DNA from: Bacillus sp. Cs-700
Lineage (GTDB): Bacteria; Bacillota; Bacilli; Bacillales; Guptibacillaceae
Reading direction: 5' to 3'
Length of the DNA stretch: 64,000 nt
Assembly (NCBI RefSeq): GCF_011082085.1
Contig: NZ_CP041063.1
Location: forward strand, 4,016,001-4,080,000
The stretch's first letter is position 1, and the number at the start of each line of letters is the position of its first letter. Shown here one piece after another: positions 43,925 to 50,860 of this stretch. Made by a program: the position numbers and the translations under genes. The notes under the pieces are model-generated. The model had not been told where the DNA came from. It did no database searches and worked only from the letters and a program-made list of their open reading frames with translations.

Positions 43925-44884
43925 TTGAGTAAGGGTCATCCTTCAAATCAACCCTTAGAAACGCAGGGTACAAATCCAAATTACACGAAGCGTAAGCCAA
44001 TCGGGAAGGCCTTGAAAGAAACGTTCACAGGGTATTTTTTCATGGGGCCGGCCATTTTTGTGATTGGCATTTTCATCTTAATCCCTATTTTTTACGCTAT
44101 TTTTCTCTCATTTAATAAAGTGGAACTTCTTGGTGGGACAAGCTATCAATTTACTGGACTGGACAATTTCTTAAGGATGGAAGTTGACAGCAGGGCATTG
44201 ATTTCACTGAAGAATACAGCAGAGTATGTGGCAATCGTCGTGCCAATTCAGACATTTCTAGCCCTTATCCTCGCAGCTGTATTAAATTCAGATATTAAAG
44301 GGAAAAATTTGTTTCGTATTATTTTTTTCCTACCAACCGTTACGTCATCAGCTGTCCTCACCCTTATTTTTATGTGGATGTATAATCCAGATGGGTTAAT
44401 CAATCATGTGCTAGCATTCGTAAATCTCCCAACCTATAACTGGCTAGCTGATCCAGCGATCGCCTTGAAATCGATTATGATTATGAACATTTGGGCGACG
44501 GCTCCATTTTTCATGATCATTTATTTAGCAGCCATGCAAGATATTTCAGATTCAATCTACGAAGCGGCAACGATCGACGGAGCAAATTGGTGGCAGAAAT
44601 TCTTTAAAATTACCATTCCGATGTTGAAACCTGTGACATTCTTTGTGGTAGTTATGTCTGTGATTGGGACATTTCAATTGTTTGACCAATCATATATTTT
44701 CTCAGGTGGATCAGGTGGGCCAAATAACTCGACGTTGACAATTGTGCTATTAATCTACCAATATGCCTTTAAACTATTAGATATGGGGTATGCCTCGGCA
44801 CTTGCAGTCGTGTTAGCCATTATCATATTGGTGGTTACACTGATACAGAGGAAATTCTTTGCAGAAGAAAAACTACATGATTAG
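43925..44884 (+). CDS. Sugar ABC transporter permease (MalF/LacF type)
   Basis: The 319-residue permease has six membrane segments and the EAA loop EAATIDGANWWQKFFKITIPML near residue 220, which contacts the ATPase. It begins with TTG at 43925 behind AAAGGAAGTG. The partner permease follows 11 bases later. No ATPase gene is in the operon; in Bacillus a shared ATPase such as MsmX usually energises such importers. Confidence 0.93.
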   Translation: MSKGHPSNQPLETQGTNPNYTKRKPIGKALKETFTGYFFMGPAIFVIGIFILIPIFYAIFLSFNKVELLGGTSYQFTGLDNFLRMEVDSRALISLKNTAEYVAIVVPIQTFLALILAAVLNSDIKGKNLFRIIFFLPTVTSSAVLTLIFMWMYNPDGLINHVLAFVNLPTYNWLADPAIALKSIMIMNIWATAPFFMIIYLAAMQDISDSIYEAATIDGANWWQKFFKITIPMLKPVTFFVVVMSVIGTFQLFDQSYIFSGGSGGPNNSTLTIVLLIYQYAFKLLDMGYASALAVVLAIIILVVTLIQRKFFAEEKLHD

Positions 44885-44895
44885 GGGTGTTCCAT

Positions 44896-45726
44896 TTGAA
44901 GAAGAAGAAGAAAGGATTTTCGAAACCTCTTTTATATACCGTCTTAATCATCTACGCGGTTATCACGTTTATCCCATTTATTTGGGCGATCTCTTCCTCA
45001 TTTAAACCGCTTCCTGAAATTGTTTCTGGTGAGCTTTCGCTTATCCCGAAGGATTTTACTCTAGATAACTACACGGAACTATTTAAACAGGAGCCTTTGT
45101 TTTTTAGATGGATGTTAAATAGTTTGTTTGTAACAGGATCGATGGTTATCCTAAACCTTATCTTTAACTCGATGGCTGGGTATGCATTAGCCCGGATTAA
45201 ATTCTCAGGTCAGAAGGTCTGGTTCTTCCTTATCCTTGCTGTCCTAATGATTCCTGGACAGGTAACGATGATTCCGAGCTATTTAATTTTGAAATCATTT
45301 GGATGGCTTAATACGTATCAAGGATTGATTGTTCCTGGCATGGTGAATGCAACCTTTATTTTCATGATGCGCCAGTTCTTTATTAATTTCCCTAAAGAAC
45401 TAGAAGAGGCAGCTCAAATGGACGGACTTAGCAGAATCGGAACCTTTTTTAGGATTGTCCTTCCTCTTGCCAAGCCAGCTCTAGCTGCACAGGCTGTTTT
45501 TACGTTTATGGCAGGATGGAATGATTTTATGCGCCCTCTTATCGTTATGTCAGATAAAGAGATGTTTACGTTAACGCTCGGGTTAAATGCGTTTAAAGGT
45601 CAATACATTAGCTTCTGGAATTACATTATGGCGGCTTCTACGTTGATGACGATCCCCTCTTTATTAATATACGCTTTCTTTAATCGATTTTTTATTAAAG
45701 GAGTTACTTTTACAGGTGGAAAATGA
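44896..45726 (+). CDS. Sugar ABC transporter permease (MalG type)
   Basis: The 276-residue permease has six membrane segments and the EAA loop EEAAQMDGLSRIGTFFRIVLPLAKPAL. The TTG at 44896, seven bases after GGGGTG, is preferred over a GTG at 44887 that overlaps that site. The product starts with a run of lysines before helix 1. It pairs with the preceding permease; a strong terminator closes the operon. Confidence 0.92.
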   Translation: MKKKKKGFSKPLLYTVLIIYAVITFIPFIWAISSSFKPLPEIVSGELSLIPKDFTLDNYTELFKQEPLFFRWMLNSLFVTGSMVILNLIFNSMAGYALARIKFSGQKVWFFLILAVLMIPGQVTMIPSYLILKSFGWLNTYQGLIVPGMVNATFIFMMRQFFINFPKELEEAAQMDGLSRIGTFFRIVLPLAKPALAAQAVFTFMAGWNDFMRPLIVMSDKEMFTLTLGLNAFKGQYISFWNYIMAASTLMTIPSLLIYAFFNRFFIKGVTFTGGK

Positions 45727-45740
45727 TGAATTATTATTAT

Positions 45741-45775
45741 AAAAGCAACCCTTATTTCAAAAGGTTGCTTTTTTT
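45741..45775 (+). terminator. Intrinsic terminator
   Basis: AAAAGCAACC and GGTTGCTTTT form a 10-bp stem followed by further T residues. Confidence 0.9.
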
Positions 45776-46008
45776 GTATGCGTTCACAGAAATTTGTTTT
45801 TCATGATAAAATGGAAATTATATGATGTACATTGTCCTAATTTGATTTTGACTAAATAAAGATAATAATTGGAATATATGGGTACAAAGTATAACGGATA
45901 AAAAGATACGTAATTTTCCCTCTCGTATATGATGATTATAAGTAATAAACACCCTGAAATACTATAAATATATTAGAACCATAACAGGCAGAAAGAGGTG
46001 AATGAGCA

Positions 46009-47142
46009 ATGGCTGTACGAGAGCAACTACTAGACTACCTGGATCAAAATCTAGAAAGCTATCTTATTAATTGGAAAGCGAAAATTCGAATTTCCGATAC
46101 GGATGTTCACCGAGATAAAGTAGAGGCGAATGGTATTCTTATGTACCGTCTAGTGCAGAAAAACATTGAGGAACCGATTTGTGAGGAAAAAATCATATCG
46201 CTAGCTCATAAAGTTGCGATTGAGCGAGCTGAAGCAAACGTGAATATTGGCGATTTTATTTACAATGTAAATGCAGGCCGAAGCGTGCTTATGAAGCATA
46301 TGACCTACTCAAATGTCCAATTGAATGACTTGCAAGTGATTTTAGATTCTATCAATGAACTCTTTGATCTGTTTTCATATCATGCCGTAACAGAGTACAC
46401 GAAGTTAAAAGAAAATGAACTTCAGGAGAAAATTTCTTTTATTGATGAAACGCATCAAGAGAAGCTTTCGATTCTCGGTCAGATGTCTTCTAGTTTCGTA
46501 CACGAATTTAGAAACCCACTTACAGCAATTATGGGGTTTGTAAAGCTGCTACAAAAAGAAAACCCTTCATTAAATTATATTGATGTGATAGACCATGAAC
46601 TTCAGCAGTTAAATTTTCGTATTGCTCAGTTTCTTCATGTCTCGAAGAAGGAAGTCGATAGTGGTCTTGAAGAATGGTTAGAAGTGAATGCGATCTTCGA
46701 GTCAATTATAGAATTCATTTATCCTAGCATTGTTGACATAGACGTAGAGATTCGAAATGACTTTCCTGAAGGCATTTCTATTTTTGGACAACAGGATAAG
46801 TTAAGGCAAGTTTTTCTTAACATTCTCATGAATTCTCTAGATGCTTTGAAGGCTGAAGGTTATCCAAGATGTATACGTATTCACGGTGAACGCTTGCATG
46901 GAACAATTCATATTCATATTACGAACAATGGTCCTAAAATCCCGATGGAAACATTGGATCGAATATTTGAACCTTTTTATACAACGAAAGAACTTGGCAC
47001 TGGAATTGGTCTGTATGTTTGTCAGAAGATCATTCAAAATCATAGTGGCAACATTAGCTGTCAGTCAGATGAAAACGAAACAACTTTTACGGTAAGCTTA
47101 CCCTTTCTAGATCAGAGTGATCTGTCTAATGAAACATTTTAA
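46009..47142 (+). CDS. Soluble sporulation-type sensor histidine kinase with HisK_N domain
   Basis: The 377-residue protein has no membrane segment. The first 140 residues resemble the HisK_N domain found in sporulation kinases of Bacilli (DYLDQNLESYLINWKAKI). The H box FVHEFRNPLTAIMGFVKLL is near residue 165, followed by the N box LMNSLDAL, G1 and G2 motifs (ELGTGIGLYVC). No response regulator gene is adjacent, so it is an orphan kinase that probably feeds the Spo0F phosphorelay. The ATG follows AAAGAGGTG. Confidence 0.88.
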   Translation: MAVREQLLDYLDQNLESYLINWKAKIRISDTDVHRDKVEANGILMYRLVQKNIEEPICEEKIISLAHKVAIERAEANVNIGDFIYNVNAGRSVLMKHMTYSNVQLNDLQVILDSINELFDLFSYHAVTEYTKLKENELQEKISFIDETHQEKLSILGQMSSSFVHEFRNPLTAIMGFVKLLQKENPSLNYIDVIDHELQQLNFRIAQFLHVSKKEVDSGLEEWLEVNAIFESIIEFIYPSIVDIDVEIRNDFPEGISIFGQQDKLRQVFLNILMNSLDALKAEGYPRCIRIHGERLHGTIHIHITNNGPKIPMETLDRIFEPFYTTKELGTGIGLYVCQKIIQNHSGNISCQSDENETTFTVSLPFLDQSDLSNETF

Positions 47143-47252
47143 ATTGCTTTCCTCTTAAGAGGACCATTATAATATGGGCAAGATTCATTTGACTTATTAG
47201 CTACGAAATTCCTCTTTAGGGGAACTGGCTTCAATTTAAGGGGTGAGAAGTA

Positions 47253-47459
47253 ATGATTACGAAAAATGCAGGTAAGCTAAGTAAGGCTTATTTTAAGTCG
47301 TATATGCAACTCGTTATGAGTTCGCGAGATTTCTCTTTAGAAAAGGCAAGGTCATATGCGTTTGAAGAACTTTTTCAAGGTGATGAAATGAAAAACGGTG
47401 AGGAAACGTATCAGAAATTTACACAAGCCTATGATGAACTTTCGCAAGAACTGCGTTAG
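47253..47459 (+). CDS. Small soluble protein, hypothetical
   Basis: The 68-residue protein is helical and charged, starting MITKNAGKLSKAYFKSYMQLV. The ATG follows AAGGGGTG. It is flanked by a kinase gene and a terminator at 47481, so it is an independent or last gene of a transcript. Family not recognised. Confidence 0.7.
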   Translation: MITKNAGKLSKAYFKSYMQLVMSSRDFSLEKARSYAFEELFQGDEMKNGEETYQKFTQAYDELSQELR

Positions 47460-47480
47460 TCTAGAATGAACAGTTGATGA

Positions 47481-47504
47481 GAGACTCGCGGCAGTCTCTT
47501 TTTT
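47481..47504 (+). terminator. Intrinsic terminator
   Basis: GAGACT and AGTCTC enclose a 6-base loop and are followed by six T. Confidence 0.85.
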
Positions 47505-47538
47505 CATTGCTGTTTCGGTTTAAGAGAGGGGCGTTATC

Positions 47539-47637
47539 TTGTTTGGATGGGAGTATGTGCCCGATTGGTTTCCATGGTTTGCTGTAGTAGTAGTCATTTT
47601 GTTTATCGCTTTAAGCGAATGGTGGATTAGAAGATAA
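47539..47637 (+). CDS. Small single-pass membrane protein, hypothetical
   Basis: A TTG start after GAGAGGGG opens a 32-codon frame. The peptide has a Trp- and Pro-rich N-terminus (FGWEYVPDWFPWF), one membrane segment (AVVVVILFIALS) and a basic end (WWIRR). A strong terminator begins directly at the stop codon. These features make it a likely true small gene despite its size. Confidence 0.5.
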   Translation: MFGWEYVPDWFPWFAVVVVILFIALSEWWIRR

Positions 47638-47673
47638 AAAAACAGGTCAGGAATATAATCCTGACCTGTTTTT
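47636..47673 (+). terminator. Intrinsic terminator
   Basis: AAAACAGGTCAGGA pairs with TCCTGACCTGTTTT, an exact 14-bp stem with a 6-base loop. Confidence 0.9.
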
Positions 47674-47693
47674 CGTATGCATTTTTTTGAAAG

Positions 47694-48050
47694 GCTCCAG
47701 CGCCCAGGTCCTCGAGACGCTTCACCTTTCACTCTGAACACAAAGACCGTGTTCAAATTGAAAGGCTCCAGCGCTTGTCGGACCTACCGGACGCTTGTGC
47801 TTTTCTGATCTAGCTCCAGCGCCCAGGTCCTCGAGACGCTTCACCTTTCACTCTGAACACAAAGACCGTGTTCAAATTGAAAGGCTCCAGCGCTTGTCGG
47901 ACCTACCGGACGCTTGTGCTTTTCTGATCTAGCTCCAGCGCCCAGGTCCTCGAGACGCTTCACCTTTCACTCTGAACACAAAGACCGTGTTCAAATTGAA
48001 AGGCTCCAGCGCTTGTCGGACCTAAACGGGCGCTTGCGCTTTTCTTTATT
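47694..48050. repeat. Three tandem copies of a 119-bp repeat
   Basis: Units begin at 47694, 47813 and 47932. The first two are identical; the third diverges only in its last 25 or so bases. Each unit contains two GCTCCAGCGC modules, one followed by CCAGGTCCTCGAGACGC and one by TTGTCGGACCTACCGGACGC. The GC content is clearly higher than around it. Similar GCTCCAGCGC elements are, to my knowledge, scattered between genes in many Bacillaceae. Confidence 0.92.
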
Positions 48051-48225
48051 AAAGCATTTTATATTCTTCGTGTCTTACGACGATTCGTTTTTCTTCGTCT
48101 TCTGAGTATTCTTCCCATTCAGCCACAATCGTATTGTTCAATAAGCTAACTACTTTAGCTTTTCGGTTATCGATTTCGACTACACTACCGATTTCAGGGA
48201 GAATGATTTCCTGTTCTTCCTCCAT
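48049..48225 (-). CDS. DUF2187 (YkvS-like) family protein
   Basis: The 58-residue acidic protein has a small barrel-like pattern: IGSVVEIDNRKAKVVSLLNNTIVAEW and the ending KRIVVRHEEYKML, as in the DUF2187 family. The ATG at 48225 follows AAAAGAGGG; the open frame further upstream is not supported. Function is unknown. Confidence 0.72.
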   Translation of the reverse strand: MEEEQEIILPEIGSVVEIDNRKAKVVSLLNNTIVAEWEEYSEDEEKRIVVRHEEYKML

Positions 48226-48399
48226 GCAAATCCCTCTTTTCCATTTAAACTGATTTATATAATAACATAATTCATTTCTTATGCCTAACAATCTGGGAAA
48301 TTTGCTCCTCACTTTTAAATCAAAGGTTAAAAGGGAGCGTTATTCCTGATCATAAAGTTAACGTGGTTTGCATATAGTGAAACATAGCCTATTCTCTCC

Positions 48400-48422
48400 C
48401 CCCTCCTTGTGAGGGGATTTTT
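48400..48422 (+). terminator. Possible terminator
   Basis: CCCCTC-CTTGT-GAGGGG is followed by ATTTTTG. It lies in the interval before the DinB gene and may end a short untranslated RNA or leader. Confidence 0.45.
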
Positions 48423-48527
48423 GTGTGTTGAAACCGACTTGGAAAACAGGTACTTTCTCTCTTTCATGTCTTAGGTCCAAGGTGTAAAATAGGTTGGGAA
48501 ATGAATACATATTCAGGAGGTTATGAA

Positions 48528-49010
48528 ATGTTCCGTCAAATGGAGGATTTTGTTCATGTTTGGGAGCGCGAAACAGCGCAAACTAGTAAACTGTTGAGTT
48601 ATTTAACAGATGAGTCTCTCTCGCAAAAGGTGGCACCAGATCACTTTACGCTTGAAAAGTTAGGGGTTCATTTATCACAGGCGATCACGTTTATGATGTC
48701 GAGTGCGGGACTTGATCTAACTCCTTTAGAAGAACGGGAGTCTTACAATGCCAATGAAATTAAAGCGTTATATGAGCAAACGGCTGAAAGTTTTGTCCGC
48801 GTGCTACAAGAGCAGTGGAATGATGAAAAATTATCAGAAACAACAACGTTTTTTGGTAGTGAAACAACTTACGGAAGTATTCTGTATTTATTGCTTCAAC
48901 ATCAAACACACCACCGAGGACAAATGACGGTTCTGATGCGTCAAGCCGCTTTAACCGTTCCTGGAATGGTAGGACCTTCTCGAGAAGAGTGGGCTGCTAT
49001 GAAAGGATAA
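48528..49010 (+). CDS. DinB family protein
   Basis: The 160-residue four-helix bundle has three metal-binding His positions typical of DinB/YfiT-like proteins: HLSQAITF near residue 52 and [13 protein letters not shown] near residue 130. The ATG at 48528 follows GGAGG. DinB-like proteins include thiol transferases for bacillithiol. The selenocysteine-type peroxiredoxin gene follows, but with its own leader and after a terminator. Confidence 0.88.
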   Translation: MFRQMEDFVHVWERETAQTSKLLSYLTDESLSQKVAPDHFTLEKLGVHLSQAITFMMSSAGLDLTPLEERESYNANEIKALYEQTAESFVRVLQEQWNDEKLSETTTFFGSETTYGSILYLLLQHQTHHRGQMTVLMRQAALTVPGMVGPSREEWAAMKG

Positions 49011-49021
49011 TGAATATGGAA

Positions 49022-49060
49022 CAGAGAGCTTATTCAATAAAGAAGAAGCTCTCTGTTTAT
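49022..49060 (+). terminator. Intrinsic terminator
   Basis: CAGAGAGCTT and AAGCTCTCTG form an exact 10-bp stem, then TTTATTTG. Confidence 0.82.
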
Positions 49061-49131
49061 TTGTTAGAAGAAAAAAGACAATAAATCTCTTTTCCTCACA
49101 TATACTGCCTGTGAAAAGAGGTGGAAATGTC

Positions 49132-49731
49132 GTGGATGAAAAGCAATCATGTTCTCTTCCGAACTGTGCACAAACAAACGATCAGGCTCCTTTATTTCGA
49201 GCTGAAGCATATGATCCGATTGGGAGGAAATTCAAAGAAATTAACCTTGAGGACTATAAAGGAAAATGGGTGATCTTATTTTTCTATTCAAGTGATTTTA
49301 CCTTTGTTTGACCGACAGAACTGGCAGCGGTCGCTGCTATTTATCCAGAGCTTCAAGCTATGAATACTGTAGTACTCGGAATTAGTACAGATAGCGTGTA
49401 TGCCCATAAAGTTTTTACCGAGGTTTCCCCAGCCGCCTCTAAAGTGAACTATCCTCTTGTTAGTGATCGGAATCATCGGATTAGCCGAGACTACCGCGTG
49501 TTAAATGAAGAAGCGGGGGCGACGTATCGAGGAACAGTTATTATAAACCCAGATGGCGTAATCGTTTCAAAGATGATGTATCCTGTCGAGGTGGGAAGAA
49601 ACGCTTATGAAATTCTTCGTCTCATGCAAGCACTTCAATATAATGTAAAAACGGGAGAAGCAGTGCCGGCAAATTGGGTACCGGGTCAACCAGGAATTGT
49701 TCGAAGGTCAAAGTATATTGGAAGGATGTGA
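49132..49731 (+). CDS. Peroxiredoxin (AhpC/TSA) with in-frame UGA at the peroxidatic position: candidate selenoprotein
   Basis: The frame encodes a complete AhpC/TSA-type peroxiredoxin of 199 residues if the TGA at 49309-49311 is read as an amino acid. The UGA is codon 60, in DFTFV-U-PTEL, exactly where the family has the peroxidatic Cys (FVCPTE). The following 140 codons are open and well conserved ([37 protein letters not shown]). The late resolving Cys motif CPANW reads VPANW. Cys7 and Cys12 occur in an N-terminal extension. The start is GTG at 49132 behind AGAGGTGG. A SECIS-like hairpin starts ten bases after the UGA. The alternative is a pseudogene caused by a Cys-to-stop mutation; intact flanks and the hairpin speak against that. 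The genome's Sec machinery is not in this window. Confidence 0.75.
49321..49348 (+). promoter_or_regulatory. SECIS-like hairpin after the UGA codon
   Basis: GCAGC (49324-49328), loop GGTC (49329-49332) and GCTGC (49333-49337) form an exact hairpin, with a further CTG/CAG pairing outside (49321-49323 with 49346-49348). The GGU in the apical loop is the known SelB contact in bacterial SECIS elements. It lies 17 bases after the UGA, against 18 in my recollection of E. coli fdhF. Confidence 0.65.
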
Positions 49732-49763
49732 GAGCTTCGGAATCATTCCGCTGCTCTTTTTTT
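49731..49763 (+). terminator. Intrinsic terminator
   Basis: AGAGC and CGGAAT pair with ATTCCG and GCTCT around a small internal mismatch, followed by seven T. Confidence 0.8.
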
Positions 49764-49943
49764 ATGCCTGTCAATGAAGGGAAACATTTCACAAGCATGT
49801 TAGAAGGTAGGGGAGAAAGGGAAGTATAATACTGTTTAAAGTTACATCATGATGTGAAATATGGGGATATAGTGTGGTTTTGTCATTATGAAATTGCGTT
49901 GGATGTTCAAACAGAAGTTGTTAAAAGGAAGGGACGTTTTACC

Positions 49944-50555
49944 ATGAATCCAACGAAACAAGCTAAAATATTTGATACCCATGCAAAAATGTACGAAAAA
50001 AGAAGACAAAAAACGACTATAGATACGAAGTGGCGACGTGAGTTATTAGCTAAGGCAGATGGAGATATACTTGAGCTATCTGTAGGAACAGGAACGAATT
50101 TTCCGATCTATCAAAACATTTCCTCGCTCATAGCCGTCGATTTTAGTATAGAAATGGTTCGATATGCGAGGGAGGCTGCAAAGGAAACGACATATCCGTG
50201 TACAGTGCTCCATAAGAATGTGGAACAACTTGAGTTTGAAGAAAATACATTTGATACGGTTGTATCGACGCTGTCTATGTGTTCTTACCCACACCCAGCC
50301 TTTGTACTAGAGAAAATGGCGAAATGGTGTAAACCAGGCGGGCAAGTTTTATTGTTTGAGCACGGCGTTAGCACAAATCCCTTAGTAGGTAAATTACAGA
50401 CTCAACTAGACCCCTTCTTATCGGAAAGGATAGGCTGTCATGTCGACAGAGATATGTTGGAGTATATTAAGCAATCAAGCTTGCATGTGAATCGGATTGA
50501 GAGCCACTTATTTGGTATGTTTCATCTTATCTTTGCAACAAAACGCGAGGTATAG
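49944..50555 (+). CDS. Class I SAM-dependent methyltransferase
   Basis: The 203-residue enzyme has a UbiE-like SAM-binding fold: motif I ILELSVGTGTNFP near residue 41, the acidic end of strand 2 in AVDFSIEMV, and the post-motif region FDTVVSTLSMCSYPHP. The ATG at 49944 follows AAAGGAAGGG; an upstream frame start at 49854 has no support. The methyl acceptor is unknown; related proteins act on small molecules or phospholipids. Confidence 0.88.
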   Translation: MNPTKQAKIFDTHAKMYEKRRQKTTIDTKWRRELLAKADGDILELSVGTGTNFPIYQNISSLIAVDFSIEMVRYAREAAKETTYPCTVLHKNVEQLEFEENTFDTVVSTLSMCSYPHPAFVLEKMAKWCKPGGQVLLFEHGVSTNPLVGKLQTQLDPFLSERIGCHVDRDMLEYIKQSSLHVNRIESHLFGMFHLIFATKREV

Positions 50556-50781
50556 AAAAAGGCTGAATTTATCTAAACTTGTCGAATAATGACTTGTTTT
50601 GGTTAGCGGTTACGATTGGTTCAGGATTGTGATTTAATAGAAGAAGTGACGAGCGGACAGTGAACGAAATAGCTAGTTTAAGAAAATGATTCGAATGAAA
50701 CCTTTTCTATTGTCAAAACGTCTATAGAACGAACCTTTTGATAACGAAAGTTCGTCGCAAAAAAATTAGAGTAATCGCCTT

Positions 50782-50823
50782 TTGTAACATTTTGATTACT
50801 TTTTTGTTACGTAAATGTTACAA
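50782..50823. promoter_or_regulatory. Inverted repeat upstream of the asparagine synthase gene
   Basis: TTGTAACATTT (50782-50792) and AAATGTTACAA (50813-50823) are exact complements 20 bases apart. The right arm overlaps a possible -10 box TACAAT. A nitrogen-type regulator is conceivable, but the spacing does not match the TnrA consensus exactly. Confidence 0.45.
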
Positions 50824-50860
50824 TAAGCGTGTTAATCTAAATGAAAGTGTGGCTATAAAT

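Noticed and set aside
47694-48050. CRISPR array
   Set aside because: The repeats are 119 bp, contiguous and without variable spacers, and there are no cas genes.
49111-49311. A separate 66-residue gene ending at the UGA, followed by a 123-residue gene from 49360
   Set aside because: Both are parts of one peroxiredoxin fold; the second ATG has no ribosome binding site and would lack half of the domain.
50805-50822. TnrA box upstream of the asparagine synthase gene
   Set aside because: TGTTACGTAAATGTTACA has an 8-base centre, whereas the TnrA consensus needs 7.
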